Of a DNA stretch of 64,000 bases, positions 1 to 11,671 are shown in pieces. Location of the stretch: assembly GCF_008831285.2 (NCBI RefSeq), contig NC_045139.1, forward strand, positions 12,250,704-12,314,703. The letters are read 5' to 3'. The position numbers and the translations under genes are program-made. Each line of letters opens with the position of its first letter. Within the stretch, counting starts at the first letter, position 1. The notes under the pieces were generated by a model that worked only from the letters and a program-made list of their open reading frames with translations, was not told the DNA's origin and did not search any database. This stretch comes from Nymphaea colorata (taxonomy: Eukaryota > Streptophyta > Magnoliopsida > Nymphaeales > Nymphaeaceae).

Positions 1-1290
1 TTGTGGTGCATGTCTTGAAGATGGAGTGTTGTTATCTTTAGGGGGAGAGTTTGAAATATTCATATCATAGATCTCTAACTTATCTGTTTTCGTAGAAGGA
101 GTTGAATGTCTAACAGTACATATGTATATAGTATCTAATGGAATATGATTTCAAGCTTGCTTATCACCCTAGAAAAGCTAATGCAGAAGTAGATGCATTG
201 AGTCTTTAAATCAAAGGAAGTTGTATGTGGCCTAGTTCTTCAAGCCTATAAACTGATAGAGGATTGATAGCATGGCATTTGTTTACAGATAATAAAAATA
301 TGATTTTCCTTTATGCTTTAGTTTAGACTAATTTATGAGAAATAATTTTGCAGAAGCAGAAGGAGGCCCAGAGTATGCCCATATGAGGACTTATTGTGAG
401 TCAAGACAAATGGTTTTTTCTGTTGATCTAAATGGAGGGTTATGATTTTAGGGTAGATTGTGGATGCTAGATCAAGAAACCCCAAAATAGGAGAACTTTG
501 GATGAGTTGCATTGCTCATGACATACTATTCATCTTGGTAGCAATAAGATTTATTAAGATGCTAAAAATAGTTTGAGTGGCTTATTATGAAGTCCAACAT
601 TCTAATTACTGGGCCATATGTTTGTTATGTCAACAGGTTAAGGCAAAACATTGGAGGTTGGGCAGGTTATTACAGCCTTTTCATATTCTACATTGGAAAT
701 AAGAGGATGTCACCACGGATTTTATTCGAGGACTAAAAAGAACTAGGTCATCTAGGTGATAATTGATAAATTGACTTGGCTCATTTTCTGCTGATCTGTG
801 AGAACTTTATCTATTGATTCATGAAGTGCCACACACCATTGTATCAAACCAAGATCCATCATTTACCTCTCAAATTTAGAGATCTCTACAACAAGTTTTG
901 AAGACCAAACTACATATTCAGCAATCCATCCTCAGACCAATGGGTAGATAGAGAGAACAATTTGACCCTTGATGCGATGCTTGAAGCTTGTTCCCCTTGT
1001 ATGAGGAGGAGACTAATATCTGCATGTTAAGCTGGCAAAGTTTGCATATAATAGCAGTTATCCCTCCAACATTGGAATGACACCCTATGAGGCGTTGTAT
1101 AGTCAACCATGCCAGAGGACCCCCTTAGTGTTATAACATTATTCAAAGTAGGTACAATGATTAAAGAGAAGTTAATTGCAGCCTAAAGTCGTCAGAAATA
1201 GTATGCAGACCACTGACATAGACCTTTAGCTTTTTGAGGAAGGTGATCATGTTTTCTTGAGAGTCTCCTTGACAAAGAGCATTTTCAACC
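1..1290 (+). pseudogene. Degenerate Ty3/gypsy retrotransposon pol (RNase H to integrase)
   Basis: Translating the + strand across several frames gives the usual order of a chromovirus-type gypsy polyprotein. Around 40-120 the stretch GESLKYSYHRSLTYLFS resembles the end of the RNase H domain. At 148-211 YHPRKANAEVDALS matches the linker that follows it. Near 620-730 a CQQVKAKHWRLGRLLQP-like segment matches the integrase N-terminal part. At 830-900 comes a HEVPHTIVSNQDPSFTS-like core segment. Near 1040-1110 NIGMTPYEALYSQP is the late integrase motif. Stops and frameshifts break it many times, so it cannot encode a working protein. The left part lies outside the window and I see no LTR on the right. 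Family-level assignment is secure; the lineage is inference. Confidence 0.85.
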
Positions 1291-2655
1291 CTGTTATTAT
1301 TGTCACAAATGCACCATATACAATACAATACCCAGAACCACACATTTTTGCACAAACATGATGCAACAAATATATAGTGTATCATATCTGCCTTCATAAT
1401 TGGGAAATATTGTGACCTGTCTTACAATACAATATAAAAGTAGCCAGCATAATTGGCACATGGTCAATTGGCTAGAATTGACAGTTTGACTTCCATGGAC
1501 AACCGCCATACTTGCATCTACAATTTTTTTTAATACCATTTCCAACAATACATGCATCAAATGGTCATATCTATCATCTAGTTCCTGGTCAACCCATTTG
1601 ACAATGTGGCCTTGAAAATTGCATGTCTTTTGGGTGTCATGTTTAGAAGCTATTCATATCTTCAGTTGCCATGTTTACGTTAGGATCTGTTGCTAATCTA
1701 GAACTTTATGCTTTTAACTGCAGATAAGAATGGTGAGGATTACTAAGAGGAGTGTAAATGATTACTATGAACACATTGATATTGGCAAGGTAATATTAAT
1801 CCTTGTACACCTTTTTGTACATTAGGAATCCTTACAACTTGTAATCATAGTTAAGCTCATTTCAGTGGCTATAGTTCTCAAAAGCTGTAAATCTACCTTT
1901 TCTTTTTCTTTCCTGTACATTTATAAACTTGAAGAATATACAGGTTGGGGAGCAGGCTATTCTTAGTCTGGATTGTAGGCTATCAACTTCATTTTCGCTC
2001 TACCGAAAGCTGCCAATTACCAAAAACTGCACCAAACTTTACTAATATACTACTGGAAACCTAAACCTATGTGAAAAGCTCATCCGAAATAAGAATGATC
2101 ATCAGTCTCTATGGCATGTTTATTATAAGTTCAATTTTGAAAGCTAAAAACATAATATTTTCTACAAATTCTGCGTTGAGAAAGGAATGACAGCACAGGA
2201 AAATTTTCCCAAAACCCAACAGTTGTCCCATATATCCATCAATACAAAACCCTTTGCCTACGTACGATGAAAACTAAGGATACTGCATGCAGTTGACATT
2301 TCAATACTTCAACTTCATTATAGGAACTATTGAAATTTGAATAATCAAATATTAAGATGTTAATATCACAGGACACATACTTAGTTGTGACAATTTAATG
2401 GTTGATCTTTATGTAATGGAGTTGTAACTATGAAATCTAAGTGGTCCATAAACCAACCATGTTCATGCCAATCTTCTTGTGACAAATCTTCATGTTTCAG
2501 TCAAGTTCCTAAGAACTCTATTTTTTAGACCCATTATTCTAAACTTAGGTTGCAAATGAGTCCATTTAGAACATTTTCTGGAAAATTATAGGTATAAGAT
2601 TGGCATAATGAGAAGGGGTAAAAGGATTGTGAGTTCACAGTAGTGACTCCAAAGA

Positions 2656-2658
<3 letters not shown>

Positions 2659-2687
<29 letters not shown>
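2659..2687. repeat. TA microsatellite
   Basis: Uninterrupted alternating TA of about 29 bases. Confidence 0.9.
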
Positions 2688-2691
<4 letters not shown>

Positions 2692-3476
2692 TTATTTAAA
2701 GCCATTGAAAATGCAGATGAAGGACAACCGCAATGCAAATGCATAATTTGTGCATTCAAAGATGCAGCACCATTAAGTTTATTATTCTAGTGCGTACTGT
2801 AGTGTTGTTTTGTTATTACAGCTGTGCTTTTCTGCACACATTGATCTCATAGAACTAGCGCAGGTTCATGTGTAACTTTTCACAGGGTAACAAAAATTCC
2901 TTTGACAATGAAGTTATTACTTTTGTGTCATTAGTTTCTTTGTCTCTCTCTTTGTATACATAAATGTTGTCATTTTCTAACTTTAATTTTTTTTTTAATA
3001 ACAAAAAGATGAACAGCTTTTATAACATCCAAATTTGGTAGTAGAAAAGTCAAATTAAAAAAAAAACTTCAATTAAAACATGATTTACATTGAATTTCTG
3101 TTTATGAACATGTTAGGATGTTCGCATTTTCTTTACGATATTTTTTAACAAAAAATTAAAATGTCTGGTTTTTTGGTCTCTTACCTTAGTAGTCTGGTAT
3201 TTACCAATTTATATAAACTGAATGCATCGGGCTGCATGCGTGCAAGGCGAGGGAATCCAGGCAGCTGGAGAAATTCTGTATATATGAAAAAACATTGCTA
3301 AAAGATATAATTATATATCCGCAGATGCTATTGCCATTATGTAAGTATAGCAGTTTTTTGGCCCGTCAACCATATCAAAAGACATTTATCCACAATATTC
3401 ACTTAGCCACCATTTCTCCTGTGGCTAAAGACCACTGACAGCCTTGTGTCCAGTTTTCTGAGCCAATAGCATGAGT

Positions 3477-3552
3477 TCTCTCTGTCTGTCTGTCTGTCTC
3501 TGTCTCTTTCTTTCTCTCTCTCTCCCTCCCTCCCTCCCCCCCCCCCTCCTCC
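3477..3552. repeat. Pyrimidine-rich CTGT/CT/CCCT tract
   Basis: CTGT units pass into CT, then CCCT, then a run of C: a low-complexity polypyrimidine tract. Open frames crossing it are compositional artefacts. Confidence 0.9.
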
Positions 3553-4074
3553 ACCAATATTTACATAAAGAAATTATATTTCTAGTGTATGACAATAAGA
3601 TTGAAAATTTAAGATGCCAACAGGTCACGCTCAAGCTCGGGTGTGGTAATTTACTTTATATGACTTGCTTTGATGTAGAACCTGCAGATTCAGATTTTAA
3701 ACTCTAAAACTACAAAATCGCCTCTCAATTTTACATGTGATCAGATTTGCCCATCTAAAATTAGATATCTATCCTGGAAAAGTATACTCCGTATCCCCAT
3801 TCATTCCTATTTGAGTTTTATTTTCTAATTCAACTACTTGAAATTGGATTTCAAAGAAATACCATACATATTATATCTAAATTATTGACAACCTTAAAGG
3901 CGATCTTGAATAACTGCAAACAAATCGATAAGCTTATAAATGTTTTACGTGAAAGCCATGACTCATATTTATGGCAATCAATTACTCTCTGTCCCCTTTT
4001 TTCCTCTCTTTCTCCCCCTTTCTCATGAAAGCCAAGAATGCAAAGGAAAATTTATTTCCTTTCTAGTGGGTAAT

Positions 4075-4840
4075 AGTGAGTATGGAAGCTAGCTAGGGAT
4101 GTCGGCAAACCGAGAAAGATTGGATACAAATATTAACACATTATGTGCATGGATGAAATTACTTTTTTTAATTGATATTTTCATCAAAGAGATACTAACT
4201 AATTAGTAAACGAAAAGTTCATAGGGCCAGGAACCAAAAATGAAAAGATTGTATGAGCTCATACACCATGGTGGGCCACTTTAAGGTTCCATAAAAACCC
4301 ATCATTGTGACACCTTCTCCATGTTCTTCTGTTGATGTCAAAATCTCTGTCACACATCTCATCTCTTCCCCAACTTCTTTCTAGCCCAATATTTCATGAG
4401 TACGTCAAATAAAAGGATGAAAAAGGATTATGACATCAGAGACCAAGTCTCTGCCTGTTCATCTTTTTCTTTACATTCTTCTTTCTTTCTATTCTAAAAA
4501 AATCAAAATGGACTGACTGAAGATTTCCGTAAGATCGATAGTGCTCCTATACTTCCATGAAACCCATGTACTCTACTTGCAGAACTCATTCATCTTCTTC
4601 GGACAATATCGGCAATATATGTCAAGCTTTCAACCCTGTTTCATTTTCCTTTCTTTAATTACATATTATCATTGTTTTCTTTTTCTTCAATGTTTCAAAA
4701 TTCTTGCAAATCTGTCAGATGGATATCTTCTGTACCATATGTTCTTCTTCTATTTGCCTCACAAACTAAGTTCTCTCTACCATTGTTACAGTGATTAAAA
4801 CTCCATAAATCAATGTGATTTCAACATTTAAAATAACACA
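4075..4840 (+). promoter_or_regulatory. Upstream region of GATL-like pseudogene, copy 1
   Basis: This stretch is a diverged direct duplicate of 7875-8590: both begin with a GTATGGAAGC/GCATGGAAGC...AGGGATGTCG segment. Both also share a TATA-like element (CCATAAAAACCC near 4290, TATATATAAACCC near 8068) followed by a CT-rich leader. The shared layout suggests that an ancestral GATL-like locus was copied together with its promoter and leader. Promoter activity is inference. Confidence 0.5.
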
Positions 4841-5291
4841 GAAAATATTCAATTCAAGTGTCCATTGGCTTCTAAAGTATCTACCCACCCATTCGACCCC
4901 CAACTTTTCCAGCCAATGATATCCTCCAAGGTCAGCCGCACTGTCGACCAACCCCTCAGCTATGCATGCATCTATCTCTCTAACCTCCTCTTCCACTCTA
5001 TTACCTACGTCATCTACCTCGACTCAGACCTTATCCTTGATGATGACATCAACAAGCTCTACTCAATCTCCTTCTTCTTTGTCATTGGTGCCCTAAGTAT
5101 TGTCATGCCAAGTTCAACAAGTATTTTACCGTTCACTTATCGTCCAATCCTACTATCTTGTGAACTTTTGCCGGTGATCGGACACCTTGCTACTTCAACA
5201 CCGGCGTCATGGTCATCAACATCGAGGTGTGACTTGCTCAGGAAGTCACCCAAGAGCTCAAGTTCTAGATACATATCTAGAAGCTACACTG
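4841..5291 (+). pseudogene. GATL-like glycosyltransferase (GT8) fragment, copy 1, broken
   Basis: The translation shows an HPFDPQLFQPMISS-like segment, then VDQPLSYACIYLSNLL and VIYLDSDLILDDDINKLYS. The last contains the DxD-type motif of GT8 glycosyltransferases (family knowledge: galacturonosyltransferase-like proteins such as PARVUS/GATL1, Golgi enzymes of xylan or pectin synthesis). After a frameshift near 5090, CHAKFNKYFT and a CYFNTGVMVI-like segment follow, as in intact GATL proteins. About 140 residues are represented against roughly 350 in the family. The C-terminal half is missing, so this is a pseudogene. It abuts an opposite-strand copy, forming an inverted repeat. Confidence 0.8.
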
Positions 5292-5735
5292 ACTGAATCC
5301 ACATTCATGCCTAGAGCTGGTGGGTGATGACCTGAACGTGCCACCCGTGGATGCCAATGACCATCACGCCGGTGTTGAAGTAGTGGGGCATCTGGTGCCC
5401 AGCTAAATATCTCAAGAATGTAAGCTTGGACAAGAAGTGAGGAGTGAAGTAGTTGATGAAGTTCATGTGACAATACTTTAGGGTGTCCAGGATGAAAAGA
5501 GAGAGAGTGATCGATCGGAACTTGGTGATGTCATCGAATGAATGATATCAGAGTCAAGGTAAATGACGCAGGTGACGGATTGGGGGAGTAAGTCAGCTTG
5601 GTAGATGCAAACATAGTTTATTAGATAGTCATGGGCATTGCAGATGCAGGAGGTGATTGTCAGTCGGTCCATATCTGTGTTGAAGGCCAAGATAGGGGAA
5701 CATGGAGACAAACTATGTGTAGTTTATGAGATGGA
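5292..5735 (-). pseudogene. GATL-like fragment, copy 2, opposite strand
   Basis: Read on the - strand, residues like CNAHDYLINYVCIYQADLL, VTCVIYLDSDII and, after a shift, KYCHMNFINYFT and PHYFNTGVMVIGI repeat the GATL segments of copy 1 in the same order. The two copies meet at their 3' ends, near 5290, making a roughly 430-bp imperfect inverted repeat. Stops and frameshifts exclude a product. The fragment lacks both the N-terminal signal anchor and the C-terminal half of a GATL protein. Confidence 0.75.
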
Positions 5736-5737
5736 AT

Positions 5738-5945
5738 CTCATAAGTGTGATCCAATTTTTTTTTTTAATCTAGTGTTAGTTTATTTCGAGCCCTTACTGG
5801 CTTCGAGAATAGTGTAGTGTACTTCATTTTTATATATTAAAACATATAAAGTAAAAATGGACAAGATTAGACTACATTATACGAAATGCATGAAAAGATA
5901 CAATTCCTAGACAAAAACCGAACACAAACATCAAATATAATAATG
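5738..5945. repeat. GATL-associated dispersed repeat, copy A
   Basis: Begins TCTCATAAGTGTGATCCAA and includes GAGAATAGTGTAGTGTACTTC and a GGACAAGATTAGACTA segment. Related copies lie at 6690-6912 and 7045-7295, always beyond the 5' end of a - strand GATL fragment. A partial copy lies at 33283-33410 without GATL sequence. Confidence 0.75.
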
Positions 5946-6290
5946 GTGTCGGCATCTATTTCGCCAACATTATACTATTTTGTTTCCTGTGTCATCTACC
6001 TTGACTCGGATTTTATCCTTGTTGATGACATCAACATGCTGTACTCAATCTCCCTCTCCCCTTTTGTCATTAGTCCCCAGGAGTACTGTCATGCCAACTT
6101 CACCAAGTATTTTACCCTTCGCTTATCGTCCAACCCTACTATCTTGTGAACTTTTGCCTGTCATGAGACACCTTGCTACTTCAACACCGACGTCATGGTC
6201 ATCGACATCGAGGTCTAACATGCTTAGGAAGTCACCCAACAGCTCAAGTTCCAGATGCACATTCAAACCTAAAGCTGGCAGGTGATGACC
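5946..6290 (+). pseudogene. GATL-like fragment, copy 3
   Basis: VIYLDSDFILVDDINMLYS is followed by QEYCHANFTKYFT, an almost perfect GATL motif, and then by a frameshifted CYFNTDVMVIDIE-like segment. The part before the DxD motif is eroded. It pairs with copy 4 on the opposite strand to form a second inverted repeat of the same design as copies 1 and 2. Confidence 0.8.
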
Positions 6291-6689
6291 TGAGCATGCC
6301 ACCCATGGATGCGAATGACCATCACGCCGGTGTTGAAGTAGTAGGGCATCTAATGGTCGGCTAAATATCTCAAGAATGCAAGCTTGGACAGGAAGCAATG
6401 AGTGAAGTAGTTGATGAAGTTGGCATGGCAGTACTCTAGGGTGTCGAGGATGAAAAGAGAGAGTGAATGAGGATGATATCGGAGTCAAGGTAGATGACGC
6501 GGGTGACGGATTTGGGAAGTAGGTTGGCAAGGTAGATGAAAATATCGTTGATTAGATAGTCAAGGGCATTGCAGACGAAGGAGGCGATTATCAATCGGTT
6601 GATGTCAATGTCGACGGTCGGGGTAGGGGAACATGGAGAGCTAACTGCATAGTACGATCCAAACTTTCTGTAGTCTATGAGCTTGAATC
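6291..6689 (-). pseudogene. GATL-like fragment, copy 4, opposite strand
   Basis: On the - strand CNALDYLINDIFIYLANLL and VTRVIYLDSDIIL are clear. Further along the strand, after shifts, come CHANFINYFT-like and YFNTGVMVI-like segments. It mirrors copy 3 across about 6290. A short reading frame begins MRFKLIDYRKF, but no signal anchor or complete catalytic domain is present. Confidence 0.75.
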
Positions 6690-6912
6690 TCATAAGTGTG
6701 GTCCAATTTTTTTTAATTTAGTGTTAATCTATTTCAAGCCCATACCAGCTCCGAAAATAGTGTAGTGTACTTCATTTTTATATATTAAAATCATTTCCCT
6801 GTTGGGCCCCTCCCTATTATACATATAGTACAAATAAACAAGATTAGATTACAATTTTATGAAATACATGTAAATATACAATTACTAGACAAGAACCCAA
6901 ACATACTTGACT
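6690..6912. repeat. GATL-associated dispersed repeat, copy B
   Basis: Second copy of the unit described for 5738-5945, starting TCTCATAAGTGTGGTCC and containing the ATAGTGTAGTGTACTTC core. Confidence 0.75.
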
Positions 6913-7044
6913 AGATAGTCGAGGGCTTGACGAACGAAGGAGATGATTATTTGTTGATTGATGTCTGTGTCAAAGGTGGAAGTAGGGGAACATGGAGAGA
7001 ATGCATAGTGTGATGCAAACTATGTGTAGTTTACGAGATTGAAT
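6905..7044 (-). pseudogene. GATL-like short fragment, copy 5
   Basis: Only the segment preceding the DxD motif remains. It aligns by eye with 6535-6690 (GATAGTCGAGGGC...GAAGGAG, then GGGGAACATGGAGAG). Its 5' side runs into another copy of the associated repeat. Confidence 0.6.
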
Positions 7045-7130
7045 CTCATAAGCATGATCAATTTTTTTAATCTAATGTTAATCGATTTTCAAACCCATAT
7101 TGGCTCCAAGAATTGTGCGCTATAGTTCAT

Positions 7131-7177
<47 letters not shown>

Positions 7178-7295
7178 GAAAATATATTAACATATAAAAT
7201 AGAAATGAACAAGAGTAGACTAGGTTGATTGAGATTCATGAAGAGATACAATTCTTAGACAAAAACCCAACACAAACATCAAACATAATAACAAT
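7045..7295. repeat. GATL-associated dispersed repeat, copy C, with TA expansion
   Basis: Third copy of the unit, interrupted by a TA microsatellite at about 7136-7171. Confidence 0.7.
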
Positions 7296-7874
7296 ATCAC
7301 ACCTACGGAAGCACAGCACACTCATGAAATGCTATGATGGGGGATAAAGAAAGTCTTAAGAATGGAGGGCAAGTGCACACATAATGCAACATTCGCATCA
7401 CTTAGTGATGAGAGTATTCTGTTTTTGCTTTTCCTTTTGTTCCCTCGCCCCTTTCTTTCTTAAACTCCTCACATAAGAAGAGGGAATTAAAATAATTTTT
7501 TTTGGTGAGATTGAAGTTATAGTGAATATTAGTCCAATGAAGCATCTAGCTCAGAACAAATTTAGATGTCATTTAGATTTTTAATTTACATGTCACTAAA
7601 ACAAATTTTTTTAAAATATCCTTTGGAACAACCATTTGCAATTAGTATTGTCTTAAGGACATACATGCTTAAATTTTAATGGTTTCAACTACAAACCACG
7701 AGTTTTGAAAATTCTTTCAAGCACTTCTAAAAAAAATCCCAAATGCTCGTCTGAGTTTTACATAAGAGAAGTTCCAAATCATGTACAACTTTTTGCACCT
7801 TTTGAAAAACAACATTTTTTAATAGCTAAAGTATTTTTGAAATTCTAATTTGTTCTGTGCCATCATCATTTGGT
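7296..7874. other. AT-rich spacer
   Basis: No gene or repeat family recognised. Confidence 0.5.
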
Positions 7875-8590
7875 AACTGTGAGCATGGAAGCAAGTTAGG
7901 GATGTCGATATAGTAGTGCTAGATTCAATATAGAAATTACGTGTACGACTGCAGTTACTTTTCAGCAAAATTATATTAATTAGCTAACAAAAAGTATTTG
8001 GAAATAAAAGCCAAAAATGAAAATGTTGTATGAGAAGAAAGCCCATGTTAGGACACTTTACGACTTATATATAAACCCATTGCTGTGATACCTTCTCCAA
8101 GTTCCTCTGTGCATATCTAAATCCCTCTCACAAACCTCTTCTCTTGCCCCTTTTATTTGTAGAACAACATTTCACTTGGAAAAAAAAAAAGGAAGACGAA
8201 GAAATATGGTATCAGAGGCCAGGTTGATCGAAGCTGTCTGCATGCCCGTCTTTTCTTTCACATTCTTCTTTCTGACTAATCTCAAAAGATCAAAATAAAT
8301 TGGTGCAAAGTTTCCCTTTGGATCCATTGTGCTCTTATACTTTAGTGAAACCAGCAAACTCTACTTATAGAACTAATTCATCTTCTCCAGCCAATATTGG
8401 CAAAATAGGTCAAGCATTCTTCCTCGAGTCTTTTTCCTTAATCATATATTGTCATTATTTTATTTCCCTCCAATTTTTTAATATACTTGTGAATAAGTTA
8501 GACATAGATCTTGAGTACTAAATGTTCTTCATCTTCTATTTACCTCACAAGCTGAGTTCTCTCTACCATTGTTATAGTGATTGGAACTCC
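7875..8590 (+). promoter_or_regulatory. Upstream region of GATL-like pseudogene, duplicate of 4075-4840
   Basis: A diverged direct repeat of 4075-4840. A good TATA element (TATATATAAACCC near 8068) is followed by a CT-rich leader with the same CTTCTCCAAGTTC...CTCTGT pattern. Whether it still drives transcription cannot be told from sequence. Confidence 0.5.
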
Positions 8591-8974
8591 ACAAGTCAAT
8601 GTGATTTCAACACTTAGAATAACATAGATAAAATATTTCAGTTCAAGTTTCCATTGGTTTCTTAGGTATCTACCCACCCGTTTGAGGCCCAACTCATCCA
8701 GCCAATGATATCCTCTTACTTCAGCTACACTATTGACCCGCACCTCAACTATGCCACATTGATCTTGCTGACCTCTTCTCCCTTCTGGTACCCCTATTAT
8801 CTACCTCAACATTGTCTATTCAATCTCTCTCTTCCCGTTTGTCCTTGGTGCCGTAGAGTATTGCCAAGCCAACTTCATCAAGTACTTGACCCTTTGCTTA
8901 TAGTCCAACCTACTATCTAGTGACTTTTGCCAGTCATCGGACCCCTTGTTACTTCAACACCGACATCATGGACA
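8591..8974 (+). pseudogene. GATL-like fragment, copy 6, cut by LTR element
   Basis: The same order as copy 1 is visible: HPFEAQLIQPMISS-like, TIDPHLNYATLILLTS, a deletion removing the DxD motif, then EYCQANFIKYLT and CYFNTDIMDI in a shifted frame. It ends exactly where the left terminal repeat of the 8975-17784 element begins, so the element probably inserted into this copy. The rest of the copy is not found on the far side. Confidence 0.75.
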
Positions 8975-9935
8975 TCACCTTGAATGAAGGTCCAAGATGA
9001 TGAAGATGAGTCCGCCAAGAGATCTTTGGTGCTCCCTTGAAGAGTTGTAGCTTGCTCCAAGTTGGAGAGAAATGGAAAGACGAAGAGGGAGAGGGAGAGA
9101 GCTCAAGAGAAACTCTAAGTTTTCAAGCGAGAATACACTAGAGTTTCTCTCAAAGACCAACTCTTGCCCAAGAGGGGGAATTGTAAGGGTATTTATAATG
9201 AATTTTAGAGGCAAAGCTCAAAATTTGATTTTTTTTTAATTTCTCAACATTTTCATCCGAATTTCAAAGAATTTTGAATTATTTTCAAATGTTTTTAGAA
9301 AAATAGGTTTTAGCTAAGTGGGATTGGCCACTAGCCCTGCAAATACTCATTTGAGGTATGGGCAGTGCTATGCCCACCCAAAATTTTCAAAAACCGACCC
9401 CCAAGGGTCTTTTTTGCAAAGAAAAGGAGGGGGAAGGGGGCTTGCATCGTCGTAGGCCCCTACCCGGGCGCTGTTGCGTGATACTCTTTTTTTAAAAAAA
9501 AAACTTTTGAAATAATATGAAATGAAATAAAAGAAAGATAAAATGAGCATAAAATCTCCTTTTTTTTTAAAATATGTAGAAGATTGACTTTTTCTTTTGT
9601 TATAAAGTAGTGATTAGCTTCGTTTTAAGTTTCAAAAACGTATTTTGGTGTGAAGCGTAAAACAAGGGTGACATCTATGCACACGCAACGCTCACAGCAC
9701 CAGACTTTGTTGTTTTGAACTCGATTTTGGATTTTGAGCTTCAAATGATCGATTCAGATCTAAAATTGAGTTTTGGATCTAATTCAGATTTGATAATTGG
9801 ATTTTAAGTTTGAAATGCTAGATTTGGATCTAAACTTAGGTTTAGAAATTCATTTTAGATCAAATAGTTGCATTTTTTTAAAATCCAAATAATAAAATAA
9901 TGGCTTTTTTTTTTGAAAAATTTGGGTTGATAAGA
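8975..9935 (-). repeat. 3' LTR of the LARD-like element
   Basis: Direct repeat of 16728-17784. TATA-like TTTATAAATACCC on the - strand near 9190-9205 would place U3 to its right and R/U5 to its left. It lacks about 100-150 bp of GC-rich palindromic sequence present in the other copy, but has its own insert (about 9367-9430). Confidence 0.7.
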
Positions 9936-9951
9936 GATGCCCCTCTTTGCT
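9936..9951 (-). other. Polypurine tract of the LARD-like element
   Basis: On the - strand AGCAAAGAGGGGCATC directly precedes the start of the 3' LTR, the expected site of plus-strand priming. Confidence 0.55.
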
Positions 9952-10046
9952 ACTAAGCCGACATTTGCTGTGCTTAGATGCAAAGATAAGCACCTCAAAT
10001 TTTGAGTGACTAATATTTTGGCTAAAAAGATTAAAAATGTTGGAAC

Positions 10047-10437
10047 TGCATTTCAGGTTTTAACCCCTTACTTGAATGAGATGTTTGAGCTAATGTTGCA
10101 GGTTTAACCCCTTGCCTACGCGGGTTTGCCGATATCAAATTCAGGTTTAACCCCCCTAAATGGGTTGCCGTGACTTGCATCGTAAGTTTAACCCCTTACC
10201 TGTGTGCGTTGCGTTGGCTTGCAGGTTCAACCTCTTACCTCTGTGGGCTGCGTTGGCTTGTAATGCAGGTTTAACCCTTTTACCTGCATGGGTTTGTTTG
10301 GCATGTAGTGCAGGTTTAACCCTTTTACCTACGTGGGTTGCTTCGGCTTGCATTACATGTTTAACCCATTGCCTGTGTGGGTTGCTCTTTTGTCCATAAT
10401 TTCAGGTTTTACCCATTTCCTGAATGGGTTGTTCAAT
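10047..10437. repeat. Diverged tandem array, about 45-60 bp units
   Basis: At least eight units contain CAGGTTTAACCC followed by CCTG...TGGGTTG. Spacing varies from about 45 to 70 bp. Open frames on both strands here are repeat translations rather than genes. The array lies in the internal region close to the 3' LTR. Confidence 0.8.
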
Positions 10438-11671
10438 AATAAGTGGCAATGTCAGGAAATAACCTTCATCACCTCGAACACCTTTGTTGAAGCAATGGAT
10501 GGACCCTATTGCTCCTTCATTGGTTGTGGCAAGAAAATTTTCTATCACCTCGAGTGCCTTTTGGTGAAATTTTTGCTTTCACCCAAGGGTGGATTTTGAA
10601 CTTGTTAAAATTCTCTAAACTAATGTTTGAGTTGAGCTTGCTTTGAAAAGCCCTTAAGCAAATGGCGAAGTTATGCTTGCTCCATAAAATTCCCTTGTCT
10701 AGTGACATGGTTGAGCTAGCTTTTAGAAAGCTTCGAGCTTAGTGGCCGGATTGCGCTTGATCAAATCTTTAGCTTAACAACTGAATTGATTTGATTGGGA
10801 TATGATCTTTTTTTCTGTGAACAATGATGATTGTGCAAGAAATGTGTGTCGCAAAAGCAATTTAGAAATGTCTCCAAATATTAAAAAAATGCTCCAATAT
10901 TAGTAATTGCCATGAGTGGTAAAAGATAGGATCTGATTCAAAAAAAAATGCTGGGTAGAAGATAAAAATTGATGTCTTAGATTGGAATTGAGGCAAAGAA
11001 ACTAATGACAACTGCCTCAATAAAAGGAAGGTGTGAACAAAGTTATATAAAGGAAACTGGTATATTTTCCCTTAATAGAAAATTGAGAGTACAAGGTAAT
11101 AACATATATATGAGCTTTGGTATGCAACAATTTCTGTTTTGTTTCTATGGAGAAGAAATTGAGACAAAACTGGTAGAAAAGAAATTTGTTATAAGAATAT
11201 GATCGGTAGATGATTATTCTCATGGCGAGATATCAAGATAATGTAGAACACAGAGAATCTTAGTTTTGAAATGATTAAATCTCAAGTAGAGTACAAATAT
11301 GTAAGGTTCGATTCATGAAGATATAGATTCAACATGGGTGAATGAATAAGTCAAAAATCAAATGTCCGACGATTGAAAATAGAATATAATCAGAGCATTA
11401 GCAGAAATCTTGTAATAGACAATGGCCCAATAAAATCATGGAAGTAGTAAAATGGTAGAAAAACACACCATATGTATTGAAGCCAAAAAATTATTGGGCT
11501 AAATATAAATGCGAAAAAATGGAATGTATAGCCCGAGTCAAGCACATGTTGATCATGGAATGAGATTGAAGCGGAGAAACTAATGGAAGTTGCCTCAATA
11601 GAATGAATGGACAAAATTATATAAAGAAAAGTGATATGTGAGAGTGAAATGTAATATCACGTATCTGTGCT

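Larger units (their letters stand above)
1291..4074. other. AT-rich intergenic spacer with simple repeats
   Basis: No gene is supported here. The stretch is AT-rich and contains a TA microsatellite near 2659-2687 and a long pyrimidine tract at 3477-3552. Short open frames are random in appearance. Confidence 0.6.

Noticed and set aside
1732-1785. Exon-like stretch: CTGCAG acceptor, short open frame with NDYYEHIDIGK, then GTAATA donor
   Set aside because: Only about 17 codons; no family could be recognised and no partner exons with matching phase were found nearby.
4541-4798. 85-codon frame upstream of the first GATL fragment
   Set aside because: Hydrophobic, low-complexity translation with no GATL similarity. 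The duplicate at 8300-8521 keeps the DNA but not the reading frame.
10156-10399. Overlapping frames on both strands with regular protein repeats
   Set aside because: They are translations of the tandem array in all phases and have no independent support.
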